From NCBI GenBank assembly GCA_020847315.1, contig JADLCF010000216.1, forward strand, positions 1 to 44,408: a stretch of DNA of 44,408 bases, read 5' to 3'. Below the pieces are notes generated by a model, which saw only the letters and a program-made list of their open reading frames with translations, did not search any database and had not been told where the DNA came from. The number at the start of each line of letters is the position of its first letter. Position 1 is the first letter of the stretch. Shown here one piece after another: positions 6,730 through 14,824 of this stretch. This stretch comes from Bryobacterales bacterium (GTDB lineage: Bacteria > Acidobacteriota > Terriglobia > Bryobacterales > Bryobacteraceae). The translations under genes were made by a program, and so were the position numbers.

Positions 6730-8484
6730 ATGGGTACCATTGCCGAAATCCTGGAGACCAAGCGCAGGCAACTCGCGGATACCCTGGCCAACCGCAACTT
6801 CAACGCAAGCGGCATCCCGCTTCCTCAGTTCGGTTCCGCACAGCGCTTTCTGTTGCTCTCCATCCTCATCGGCGTCTTCTCCGGTCTCCTGGTGGTTTGC
6901 TTCCATTTCCTGATTGAGTTCATCTCGTGGAGCACTCTGGGCGTTCCCGTGGGAGAGAGCTTCGTCTACACGTTGCTTTTCCCTCCTCTTGGCGCGCTGG
7001 TTTCGGTGCTGCTCATTCGCGAAGTGTTTCCGCGCGCCGAAGGCAGCGGCATCAATAACACCAAAGCCGCGATTTACATCTCGGACGGATATATTCCCCT
7101 GCAGTCCGTTTTCGGTAAGTTTGTGGCCTGCTCCATCTCCATCGGTTCCGGCAATTCGCTCGGCCCCGAAGATCCCGCGCTTCAAATGGGCGCCGGCGTC
7201 GCTTCCTACATCGGGCGCAGCTTCCACCTGGCCAGGGAGCACATGCGCCTGATCGCTCCCGTGGGGGCGGCCGCGGGCATCGCCGCGGCATTCAATACGC
7301 CCATCACCGCCGTGCTGTTCGTCATTGAGGAGGTGATCGGCTCCTGGAATGCGGGGGTTCTCGGCTCCATCGTGCTTTCCGCCGTCTCCTCGGTGGTGGT
7401 CACGCGGTCCTTCCTGGGAGATCAGCCGCTCTTCCGCGTGCCGGAGTTCCAGTTCCGCGATCCTCTTGAGCTTTTCGCCTACGCCGTGATGGGCGTGGCG
7501 GGCGGGCTTGTCTCCGTGGCCTTTGTCCGTGCCCTGGTCTTCATTCGCGAGCGTTTCAGCGAACTCGGCTCCTGGCGGCACTACGCGCTACCCGCGATTT
7601 CCGGTTTCCTGGTCGGCTGCATCGGGTTGGGTCTGCCGGGGATTATGGGCGCGGGGTATGAATCCGTGGATAGCGCACTGCATGACGAATTCGGCTGGCA
7701 CATGCTGCTGCTCCTCTGCCTGGCGAAGTTCGTCGCTACGGTGCTGTGCTTTAGCGCCGGTACTCCTGGCGGGATGTTTGCCCCCACCCTGTTCATGGGC
7801 GCCACGCTCGGCGGAGGCGTCGGGCTGCTGATCGGGAACATTCCGCGCATGCCGGAAGTGGCCGGCAGCGCCTATGTGCTGGTGGGGATGGGAACGCTCT
7901 TCGCAGGTATTTTCCGCACGCCGATGACCTCCATTTTCATGGTTTTTGAGGTCAGCGCAAGTTATGTCATCATCCTGCCCGTAATGATCGCCAACACGAT
8001 CGCATACCTGATCTCACGCCGGTTTCTGCCCGAACCGTTCTTCGAACTCATGGCCCGCCACGAGGGGCTTGACCTGCCTTCGAACGAGGAGCAGCGGGAG
8101 CGCGAGTCTCTCCATGTCGAAGACGCCATGTCGCGCACGCGCCGCGCCCTTTCGTGGGACATGAGTGTCGATGCGGTTCTCCACGCGCTAAGGCAATCGG
8201 ACGTCCCCTACGCCCTCGTTTCCACGCGCCGCGCCGTATGGGCTTCCGTATCGCTTGCCGCCGTAGAGCGAGCCAAGGATCAGGGCAAGGGGGACCAACC
8301 CCTTGCCGAAGCCTTCGCACTCACGGACCTGCCGCGGCTCTACATGGATCTTGCCCTGGACGAAGCGCTCAGCAAGTTGAGCAAGGTACCCATTCTGCCG
8401 ATTGTCAGCCGTGCCCGGCCGGATCAATTGCTGGGCTCGATCACCCTGAACGATGTCCACAAGGCCTTCGGCATCAAGCCGTAA
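6730..8484 (+). CDS. ClC-type chloride channel / H+-Cl- antiporter with C-terminal CBS pair
   Basis: A 584-residue membrane protein of the ClC voltage-gated chloride channel family. The anion-path motifs are visible: GSGIN at about 105-109 (usual GSGIP), GPEDP at 145-149 (usual GxEGP, with gating Glu147 kept), AFNTPITAVLFVIEE (the EE matches the proton-glutamate region of the E. coli antiporter) and GTPGGMFAPTLFMGA (GxFxP). Around ten or more hydrophobic segments precede a soluble tail from about residue 450 holding two CBS-like modules (VEDAMSRTRRALSWD and PRLYMDLALDEAL). CBS pairs often bind adenine nucleotides and adjust transport. The kept gating and proton glutamates favour an antiporter, but this is inference. 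It follows the TPR gene by 18 bases. Confidence 0.9.
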   Translation: MGTIAEILETKRRQLADTLANRNFNASGIPLPQFGSAQRFLLLSILIGVFSGLLVVCFHFLIEFISWSTLGVPVGESFVYTLLFPPLGALVSVLLIREVFPRAEGSGINNTKAAIYISDGYIPLQSVFGKFVACSISIGSGNSLGPEDPALQMGAGVASYIGRSFHLAREHMRLIAPVGAAAGIAAAFNTPITAVLFVIEEVIGSWNAGVLGSIVLSAVSSVVVTRSFLGDQPLFRVPEFQFRDPLELFAYAVMGVAGGLVSVAFVRALVFIRERFSELGSWRHYALPAISGFLVGCIGLGLPGIMGAGYESVDSALHDEFGWHMLLLLCLAKFVATVLCFSAGTPGGMFAPTLFMGATLGGGVGLLIGNIPRMPEVAGSAYVLVGMGTLFAGIFRTPMTSIFMVFEVSASYVIILPVMIANTIAYLISRRFLPEPFFELMARHEGLDLPSNEEQRERESLHVEDAMSRTRRALSWDMSVDAVLHALRQSDVPYALVSTRRAVWASVSLAAVERAKDQGKGDQPLAEAFALTDLPRLYMDLALDEALSKLSKVPILPIVSRARPDQLLGSITLNDVHKAFGIKP

Positions 8485-8499
8485 CGGGGAGCACCGCGC

Positions 8500-9360
8500 C
8501 TAGTGCGGCAGGCAGTAGGCGTCGACTCTCTTGCGCAGCGCTTCCGCAGACGCGAAGATTTGCGGTGGAACACCCGCCAGGGACGCCTGGGCCGGCGCCT
8601 CGCCGCCCACTTCAAACACCGGCTGAAACCCGGCCAGGTGAGCCACGCGGTTCGCCGCAGCCACGTTTGCCAGGAGGCTCCGCTCCTCCTCGGGGAACGG
8701 CTCATGATGCCGCAGGCAAACCTCCCGCAGATTTGCCGGTAGCTGCCAGACCAACATCATCGCCGCCCCGGCCGCGCAATGGTCGATCTCAAAGAACTGG
8801 CTCTCCAGAATGCGCATATCCACCTGACGGTCGAAGGATTCCTCGATCAGCGCGGTATACTTGCGCGGGAAGGCGCTCATCAGAGCGATTCGCCCAACAT
8901 CGTGGAGCAGGCCCGCCGTATAAGCAAGGCCCGAATCGGTGTTGTAGTGGATCGATAGATCCGCGCTGAGGTGCGCCGTCGCCAGGCAGTGCTTCCAGCA
9001 ATCCACCAGTCTGGGCTCCCGGAATGCGTGGCGGAATTCCCGAGAGAGAGCGATCGCCAGCACGAGCCCCTTCACCCGCTCCACTCCCACAATCGAAACC
9101 GCGTGCCGGATGTCTTCCACCTCGAAGGGCAAGCCAAGCATGGAGGAATTTGCCGCTTTCAGCACCTCCCAGCTAAACGAGGGGTCGCTCTCAATCACCT
9201 CGGCGAATTCCGAATAGCTCGCATTCGGGTCATTCAACAACTGCAACAGCCGCGATGCCACGGCGGGGAATGCCGGCAAGTGCCGCAGGGCCCAATGGCG
9301 TCGTGGCAGCCCTGCGATTGCAGTTCGCGTGGCGCCGGTCTCGAGTTCGCTCGCCTTCAT
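8500..9360 (-). CDS. HDOD-domain signalling protein
   Basis: An HDOD protein of about 286 residues. The domain starts with RHLPAFPAVASRLLQLLND, continues through IESDPSFSWEVLKAANSS and AVSIVGVERVKGLVLA, and includes GLLHDVGRIALM, EIDHCAAGA and a late RHHEP. HDOD domains are relatives of HD hydrolases found in two-component and second-messenger regulation; they often lack phosphodiesterase activity. No other output domain is attached. I chose the ATG at 9360; a GTG at 9393 in the same frame would add 11 residues. It is clearly paralogous to the protein at 39924-40814 along most of its length. It is convergent with the ClC gene, with 15 bases between the ends. Confidence 0.85.
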   Translation of the reverse strand: MKASELETGATRTAIAGLPRRHWALRHLPAFPAVASRLLQLLNDPNASYSEFAEVIESDPSFSWEVLKAANSSMLGLPFEVEDIRHAVSIVGVERVKGLVLAIALSREFRHAFREPRLVDCWKHCLATAHLSADLSIHYNTDSGLAYTAGLLHDVGRIALMSAFPRKYTALIEESFDRQVDMRILESQFFEIDHCAAGAAMMLVWQLPANLREVCLRHHEPFPEEERSLLANVAAANRVAHLAGFQPVFEVGGEAPAQASLAGVPPQIFASAEALRKRVDAYCLPH

Positions 9361-9439
9361 GGCACGGGTTTCCCCTGTCCTGGGAGTCACCACACCCTTA
9401 TCGGCGAATTCGTTCGAATCTAGAGCTTCGCTATTTTTT

Positions 9440-9471
9440 CCGAAACCGGCCGGCCGTTCCCACGGTTTCGG
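9440..9471 (-). terminator. Hairpin just after the 9475-10419 gene
   Basis: A perfect 9-bp stem (CCGAAACCG at 9440-9448 with CGGTTTCGG at 9463-9471) with a 14-base loop lies three bases beyond the stop of the minus-strand gene ending at 9475. On the minus transcript the stem is followed by A residues, not U, so it is not a classical intrinsic terminator. It may be a processing or stability hairpin, or act with other factors. Confidence 0.4.
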
Positions 9472-9474
9472 CAG

Positions 9475-10419
9475 CTAACGACGGAAATCGACGCGGAAGC
9501 GGCTGTTGCCGGAATTCCCGTAGAGGTCGATCCGGTCGAGCGTGTTGTTGTTGCGGTAGTCCACGCGCGCCACGCCATCGATCGCGCCTTCGCTCGAATC
9601 GTCCAGATCTACTTCAAAGAAGCCGTTGCTGGAACTGGTCACGCGGCCGCGAAACTCCACCGTGCGGTTCTCCGATGTCTCCACCCGGATCTCCGCGCGG
9701 TCGCCGTTCACCCGCACGGCGGCGCGGTTGGCGGTGAGATTCGCGCGGCGATCCCAGGACAGTGTGCCACGGCCACTCGTGTTGAGGCTCGCCGGCGGGC
9801 GCACATTCCCCCAGCCATTCGAAGTCCCCCAGCCGGAACTGCTGCTGGAGCCGCTGCCCCACCCGGAGTTGTTGCTGTTGTTCGTGGAGCCCCAGCCATC
9901 ACCCCGGTTGCCGGAGGATCCGCCACGCCCGCTATTGCCATCGCCGCGGCCGCCCGGACGGTTGCTGGAAATATTCGAAGAACCCGAAATATCCCAGTTG
10001 AGCCGAATATGGTAGCGGCCATCCCCGCCATCCGGGTCCCGCACATTGAAAATAGCGCGGTTGCCGCTGCGGCGGGTAGGCTCTTCCATCAATTCCACGC
10101 GTCCGCGGCCGTCCCGCTTCTCCCAGCGGAAGTTGTTCACATCGCCCACGGGAAGCGGGAAGTTGCACTCGGATCCCTCATCGCGTGAATCCTGGCCCGC
10201 GATGGTGCGGATGTCCACCCGATCACCGCGAATCGCCACTTCGACCTCATTATCGACACGGAACCGGATATCGCACTGCCCTTTCCCCGACGGCACGTCC
10301 GTTCGCGTCATCCGCTTGACCGTGAACGAAGTATCCGCCATGGCGGGCAATGTCCCCAAAGCTCCGAGACAAGCGAGCGCCGCGGCGGCCAGGAACGGCG
10401 AATGCGATGAACGTAACAT
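9475..10419 (-). CDS. Secreted protein with Gly/Ser/Asn/Trp-rich linker, function unknown
   Basis: A 314-residue protein starting with a clear Sec signal peptide (SPFLAAAALACLGALG, cleavage near PAMA-DT). ATG 10419 is preceded by GGAGGA eight bases upstream; an in-frame extension to 10491 would put the signal peptide in the interior, so it is rejected. The mature part has two beta-rich halves (about 30-155 and 235-314, ending in DRIDLYGNSGNSRFRVDFRR) joined by a low-complexity linker of GWGS/SGWG/NNSN repeats (about 160-230). No family is recognised. It may be an envelope or extracellular-matrix protein; the bipartite form with a flexible linker fits that, but there is no direct evidence. It is divergent from the polysaccharide locus. 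Confidence 0.75.
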   Translation of the reverse strand: MLRSSHSPFLAAAALACLGALGTLPAMADTSFTVKRMTRTDVPSGKGQCDIRFRVDNEVEVAIRGDRVDIRTIAGQDSRDEGSECNFPLPVGDVNNFRWEKRDGRGRVELMEEPTRRSGNRAIFNVRDPDGGDGRYHIRLNWDISGSSNISSNRPGGRGDGNSGRGGSSGNRGDGWGSTNNSNNSGWGSGSSSSSGWGTSNGWGNVRPPASLNTSGRGTLSWDRRANLTANRAAVRVNGDRAEIRVETSENRTVEFRGRVTSSSNGFFEVDLDDSSEGAIDGVARVDYRNNNTLDRIDLYGNSGNSRFRVDFRR

Positions 10420-10614
10420 AGTACATTTCCTCCAGGACTGACGGTTGCACCGAAGGGGATGAACCGATGCGGGAATTTCGCCGACCGGCACGAACCCCAG
10501 AGAAGGATATCATGAATAAGATCTGTTCCCATTCATTCTCCGGCGCTACATACGTCAATAGAGGTGGAGTGAATTCGCGGCGTTTCAAAGACTTGAGGGA
10601 ACCATCGAACAACC

Positions 10615-11361
10615 GTGCAAATTTCCGCCACGATCATCGCGCTCAATGAAGAACGGAATATCGCCCGCGCGATTGAGAGCCTGCGCTGCTGCGACGAGAT
10701 CCTGGTGGTCGATAGCGGTTCGGCGGACCGCACCTGCCAGATCGCGGCGCTGCACGGCGCTCGGGTGATCGAAGCGCACTGGCTGGGCTACGCCGCGCAG
10801 AAGAACTACGCAGCCAGCCTCGCCCGATACGATTGGATCCTCTCCATCGACGCGGATGAAGCCCTGAGCGAAGGCCTCGAAGCGGAAATCTGGCGCCTCA
10901 AGAAAGGCAACCCGGAAGCGGATGCCTATGAGTTCGCCCGGCTCGCCCAGTATCTCGGCCGATGGATCTTGCATTCCGGCTGGTACCCGGACCGCAAGGT
11001 GCGCCTCTACCGCCGCGACAAGGCCCAGTGGGTAGGAGAGTTTGTTCACGAAAGCGTGCGCGTGACCGGCAGCACCGGCCGCCTGGAAGGCAATCTGCTC
11101 CACTTCACTTGCGAATCGCTCAGCGAACATGTGAAGACGATGAACAGCTACACGACCCTCGCCGCCCAGGAGATCGCCTCCCGGCGCATCCGGGTCTCCT
11201 GGATGCGGCTGCTCCTCGATCCTCCTGCGACGTTCTTCCGGACCTACATTCTCAAGCGGGGCTTCCAGGACGGCTTGGAAGGCTTCATCATCGCCTATAT
11301 GGCAGCGACTTACACGTTCCTGAAGTACTCCAAAGCCCGCATCATGGGCTCTGGCAGCTAA
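10615..11361 (+). CDS. GT2-family glycosyltransferase (WaaE/KdtX-like)
   Basis: A 248-residue GT-A enzyme. SATIIALNEERNIARAIESL opens the nucleotide-sugar fold, VVDSGSADRT is the family 2 motif and SIDADEALS (D79, D81) is the metal/nucleotide-binding DxD region. The following WYPDRKVRLYRRDKAQW and HES are typical of the lipopolysaccharide core beta-1,4-glucosyltransferase group (WaaE/KdtX), usually about 250-260 residues, so length fits. It should act at the cytoplasmic membrane face on a lipid-linked or core acceptor. The start is GTG 10615 because MQISATIIALNEE begins the domain directly. It is the first gene of the polysaccharide locus; the GT4 gene follows after 13 bases. The donor and acceptor cannot be read from sequence. 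Confidence 0.88.
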   Translation: MQISATIIALNEERNIARAIESLRCCDEILVVDSGSADRTCQIAALHGARVIEAHWLGYAAQKNYAASLARYDWILSIDADEALSEGLEAEIWRLKKGNPEADAYEFARLAQYLGRWILHSGWYPDRKVRLYRRDKAQWVGEFVHESVRVTGSTGRLEGNLLHFTCESLSEHVKTMNSYTTLAAQEIASRRIRVSWMRLLLDPPATFFRTYILKRGFQDGLEGFIIAYMAATYTFLKYSKARIMGSGS

Positions 11362-11374
11362 CCGGCAGGGGCTT

Positions 11375-12310
11375 ATGAGTGGAACTCCGCACGCTCATCC
11401 GAAACCAGGCAAGTCCGCCCTCCCGAGGATCGTCCACCTCGATTCCGGCAGAGAGATGCGCGGCGGTCAGTGGCAGGCGCTGGGCTTGCACGAGGGGTTG
11501 CTTGCCCTGGGAGTGGATAGCCTCCTGCTGGCGCCGCGCGGTTCGCCGCTAGAATGGGCGGCGCGGGAGCGCTCTATGCCCGTGGCCACGCTATGTCTGC
11601 GCCGGGTGTGGCTCGAAAGCAGGCGAAACACGATCCTGCACGCCCATGATGCCGCTTCCCACACGATGGCTGCGTTGTCCGGGGCGCGAAGGCTCGTGGT
11701 GTCGCGGAGGGTCGTCTTCCCGCCGAAGCAAGGGCTGCTTTCGCGCTGGAAGTATGCGCGCGCCACCCTCTTCCTGGCGGTTTCGGCAGTAGTTCGAGAG
11801 GAACTGGTTCGCGCGGGCATCCCTCCTGAACGCATCCGCGTCGTTTACGATGGCGTCGAGCCGCTGCCCCCACCCCTGGAGCACTGCGATATCGTCGCCC
11901 TCGAAAGTGGCGACCCCGGCAAGTGCAACGCTCTCGCGCGCGCCGCGGCGGCGATGGGCGGATTTCCCGTGAGCTTCAGCCGGGATCTGCCCAAGGCCTT
12001 TCGAGCGGCTAAGCTCTTCCTCTACCTCAGCCGCGCCGAAGGGCTGGGATCGGCAGCGCTGCTGGCGATGTCGGCGGGCATTCCCGTGGTGGTGAGCCGG
12101 ATCCCCGCCCTCGCCGAAGTGGTGGAGGATGGAAAGACGGGCCTCCTGGTGGATAATGAGGCTTCGGCCGTGGCCGCGGCAGTGAACCTGCTGTTGCGCG
12201 ATGGCGCCCTCGCCGGAAGGCTGGGGCAAGCGGGGCGCGCTTCGGTGGAGGCCCACTTCCGCATGGATCGCATGGTAGAGAACACGCTGGCGGCGTATCA
12301 ATCGTTATGA
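11375..12310 (+). CDS. GT4-like glycosyltransferase, short and with altered EX7E motif
   Basis: A 311-residue GT-B protein. The N-terminal half has IVHLDSGREMRGGQWQALGL and ILHAHDAASHT; the C-terminal half has the GT4 nucleotide-binding pattern SRAEGLGSAALLAM, AGIPVVVSRIPALAEVV and DGKTGLLV. In the EX7E pair the second glutamate is replaced by leucine, and the protein is about 60-80 residues shorter than usual GT4 enzymes, with loss in the middle. It may be active with changed chemistry, or act as a degenerate or regulatory subunit. Its TGA overlaps the ATG of the prepilin peptidase gene (ATGATG at the junction), so the two are coupled. Confidence 0.8.
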   Translation: MSGTPHAHPKPGKSALPRIVHLDSGREMRGGQWQALGLHEGLLALGVDSLLLAPRGSPLEWAARERSMPVATLCLRRVWLESRRNTILHAHDAASHTMAALSGARRLVVSRRVVFPPKQGLLSRWKYARATLFLAVSAVVREELVRAGIPPERIRVVYDGVEPLPPPLEHCDIVALESGDPGKCNALARAAAAMGGFPVSFSRDLPKAFRAAKLFLYLSRAEGLGSAALLAMSAGIPVVVSRIPALAEVVEDGKTGLLVDNEASAVAAAVNLLLRDGALAGRLGQAGRASVEAHFRMDRMVENTLAAYQSL

Positions 12311-13122
12311 TGCCTTTCGAACCCTGGCTCGCCTTTCTGTTCGGCCTGATCATAGGCAGCTTCCTGAATGTGTGCATTCACCGGCTTCCCCGGGAAATGG
12401 CGGTCTGGGACCCGGCGCGGTCGTTTTGCCCTCACTGCGGCCAGACGCTCTCCTGGTATGACAATATCCCGGTGCTGAGTTACCTGCTGTTGCGCGGCAA
12501 GTGCCGGCACTGCGGAACCGCGATTTCGTGGCGTTATCCCTCGGTGGAACTGTTCACCGCCATTCTCTTTGCGTTCATCGCCGCGCAAGGCTTCCCGCTC
12601 CTTTACACGGTGAAGTTCATGATCTTCGCCGCCATCATGGTGACGCTTATCTTCTCGGATTTCGAAGAGCGGTTTCTGCCCGATGCCTTCACGCTCGGCG
12701 GCGCCGTGGTGGGCGTGATCTTCGCCTATATTGCGCCGGTCAAATTCGGGGCGCTTGTCTTCATTCTGCAAGGCACGTATGGCCTTCCGCTCGCCAGCGC
12801 CATCGAGTCCCTCTTCGCGGCCGTGGCGCTGAGCGGGATTCTCTGGATCCTCGGCGAAATTTACTATCGCATCCGCCACAAGGAGGGCCTGGGCCTCGGG
12901 GACGTGAAGATGCTGGCCACTCTGGGCGCTTTCCTCGGCCTGCAAGGCGCCATGCTCTCCCTGATGGCCGCATCCGTGGCGGGAACAGTCGCCGGAGTGA
13001 TTTACATGCTGGTAGCGCGAAAGGACTTCGCCACCTATGAATTGCCGCTCGGCAGCTTCCTGGGCATCGCCGGGCTCGGGATCGGCTATTGGCTGCTCGG
13101 GTCTCTGGTTCCCATGCCATAG
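12307..13122 (+). CDS. pilD: Type IV prepilin peptidase / N-methyltransferase
   Basis: A 271-residue polytopic membrane protein of the PilD/GspO family (aspartic A24 peptidases). It has the full N-terminal cytoplasmic module with two CxxC pairs (C41PHC44 and C66RHC69, zinc site needed for methylation), the first catalytic aspartate in IFSDFEERFLPD (D118) and the second in GLGLGDVKML (D199). The start LAFLFGLIIGSFLNVCIHRLP is the usual PilD opening. It cleaves and N-methylates prepilins or pseudopilins at the inner membrane. It overlaps the preceding glycosyltransferase by four bases, an odd partner, since no pilin or pilus assembly gene is in the window. It could be named gspO. Confidence 0.93.
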   Translation: MMPFEPWLAFLFGLIIGSFLNVCIHRLPREMAVWDPARSFCPHCGQTLSWYDNIPVLSYLLLRGKCRHCGTAISWRYPSVELFTAILFAFIAAQGFPLLYTVKFMIFAAIMVTLIFSDFEERFLPDAFTLGGAVVGVIFAYIAPVKFGALVFILQGTYGLPLASAIESLFAAVALSGILWILGEIYYRIRHKEGLGLGDVKMLATLGAFLGLQGAMLSLMAASVAGTVAGVIYMLVARKDFATYELPLGSFLGIAGLGIGYWLLGSLVPMP

Positions 13123-13147
13123 CCTTCGATACCACCGGGAGGGCCGC

Positions 13148-14080
13148 CTACGTTTCGAGCAGTTTTTCCACTTCCGCGCGGCTGGGGACGGAAGGCTGCG
13201 CGCCGTGCCGCGTGACGGAGAGCGCCGCCGCCGCGTTCGCGAACCTTACCGCTTCGGGCATTTCCATGCCTTCCGCGATCGCCGCGCCCAGCGCCCCATT
13301 GAAGGTGTCGCCGGCGGCGGTGGTGTCGATGGCCTTCACCGCTATGCCGGGAACGTGAAACTCCTGCAGCCGGTTGACGAACACCGCGCCATTCACCCCG
13401 AGCGTCACAATCACGGCACGCGGACCGAGTTCAAGCAGCCGCTTCCCGATGGCGAGGGCATCCGCGACGCGGAGCGCCCCCGGCTTTTCACCGAGTAGCA
13501 AGGCGGCTTCCGTCTCATTCGGCGTCAACAGATCGACAGCCCGCAATACTTCGGGGGGGAGCGCTTGGGCGGGCGCGGGATCAAGGATCGTGATCACCCG
13601 CCGCAACCGGCCGAGTTCGAGAGAGGTTTGCACCGTTTCAAGCGGTGTTTCCAACTGATGCAGAGCGACGCGCGTCTTCCAGAAAAGAGGTTCCTGCGCG
13701 CGGATGTCGTCCGGGCTCAGGCGCGCATTGGCGCCCGGGATGACGACAATAGAATTCTCGCCGGAATCCGCCACCCAGATGAGGGCGGAACCGGTGGGCG
13801 CATCCCCCAGCCGCCGTACTTCGCCATCCTCGACCCCCGCGCCGCGCAGACTTTCTACGAGCATCGCGCCCGCCGCGTCTTCTCCCACGCAACCGAGCAT
13901 GCGCACTTCGAGGCTCGCATCCGCCATGCGCCCGGCGGCCACGGCCTGGTTCGCGCCCTTACCGCCCGGGTGAATCTGCAAATCGCTGCCCGTGAGCGTC
14001 TCACCGTGCCCGGGCATTCGCGGCACGCGGGCGACGTAATCGCAATTCAGGCTGCCGACGACAAGAATTCCACCGGACAT
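13148..14080 (-). CDS. rbsK: Ribokinase (PfkB family sugar kinase)
   Basis: A 310-residue PfkB-family kinase. The N-terminus ILVVGSLNCDYVARVPRMPGHGETL is typical of ribokinase; GGKGANQAVAAGRM (39-52) is the PfkB signature 1 and the substrate-binding GG; DTTAAGDTFNGALG near 250 holds the anion hole and catalytic base aspartate. It phosphorylates ribose at O5 using ATP, feeding nucleotide or pentose phosphate metabolism. No ribose transporter is nearby, so the physiological substrate could be another sugar or a nucleoside. It is convergent with pilD (25-base gap), downstream of DUF507 on the same strand with a gap of about 80 bases. Confidence 0.88.
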   Translation of the reverse strand: MSGGILVVGSLNCDYVARVPRMPGHGETLTGSDLQIHPGGKGANQAVAAGRMADASLEVRMLGCVGEDAAGAMLVESLRGAGVEDGEVRRLGDAPTGSALIWVADSGENSIVVIPGANARLSPDDIRAQEPLFWKTRVALHQLETPLETVQTSLELGRLRRVITILDPAPAQALPPEVLRAVDLLTPNETEAALLLGEKPGALRVADALAIGKRLLELGPRAVIVTLGVNGAVFVNRLQEFHVPGIAVKAIDTTAAGDTFNGALGAAIAEGMEMPEAVRFANAAAALSVTRHGAQPSVPSRAEVEKLLET

Positions 14081-14159
14081 ACGGATGCGCTAACCCTCCC
14101 AAGGTCTTGAGCGTAGCAGATGGGGCGGCAGGAATTGAACGAAGGGGCGGTACGCGCGG

Positions 14160-14747
14160 CTATTTCGCCAGATCGATGCCGTAGCGCTTCAGTTCTTCGG
14201 CATAGTAGCGGCGGTGCAGAATGTCCCATTCGTCGGAACCTTCGAGCACCTCTCGCTTCAGGGTGCGGATCTTGGCGCGAGCGGCGCTTTCCGCGCGGTC
14301 TTCGAGTTGCAGAATCTCGGTAATCTGCTTCACGATTTCCAGCCGGACGTCGTTGGGGTCGCGGCGGACGCGAATATCGCGGCTTCGCCGCAGTTCCGAG
14401 ATCGCTTTGTGCGACAGATCGAGAATCTTATCGCGGGAGAGCCGCATTTTGTCGCCGGAATCCCGACCGGAAGCTGTGACGATCCTGCGTTCGAGGATCA
14501 GCTTGCGCTTGATCTTCTTGAACATTTCCATGTAGCTGACGCCGTCGCGCCGCATGGTTTCTTCGTACTGTTCCAGGATGTCGCGCACGTCCTCATTGAG
14601 GTCGTCTTCCGTGCGCAGGTCCTCTTCGATGACACGGGCAACCTGAGCGGCGGCTGCGTCCAGATTTCCGCACTCCAACCACACGGGGTGCAGCTTCCGG
14701 ATCAGTTGATGGCTTAGATAGTTGATGAATTCGGGCGCTAATAGCAT
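14160..14747 (-). CDS. DUF507 family protein
   Basis: A 195-residue, highly charged, almost all-helical cytoplasmic protein. MLLAPEFINYLSHQLIRKL at the start, then EEDLRTEDDLNEDVRDILEQ and MFKKIKRKLILERRIV, and a second related half (DKILDLSHKAISELR, VRLEIVKQITEILQLE) match DUF507, a family of unknown function seen mainly in Acidobacteriota, Aquificota and relatives, often as two tandem copies as here. ATG 14747 was chosen because it begins the conserved part; the same frame continues upstream but gives unrelated Arg/Pro-rich sequence over the divergent flippase gene. The ribosome binding site is weak. Confidence 0.8.
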   Translation of the reverse strand: MLLAPEFINYLSHQLIRKLHPVWLECGNLDAAAAQVARVIEEDLRTEDDLNEDVRDILEQYEETMRRDGVSYMEMFKKIKRKLILERRIVTASGRDSGDKMRLSRDKILDLSHKAISELRRSRDIRVRRDPNDVRLEIVKQITEILQLEDRAESAARAKIRTLKREVLEGSDEWDILHRRYYAEELKRYGIDLAK

Positions 14748-14824
14748 CCAGATTTGCTCGTAACCACGCGAAATCGAAACGGAAATCGCTCTTTCAGTGT
14801 AGTGTTGGCGAAAATAGAGTGTCA

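Noticed and set aside
5449-7581. Two long minus-strand frames opposite the TPR and ClC genes (335 and 366 codons)
   Set aside because: Both are antisense to genes with clear motifs, and their translations are Gly/His/Glu/Arg-rich without families.
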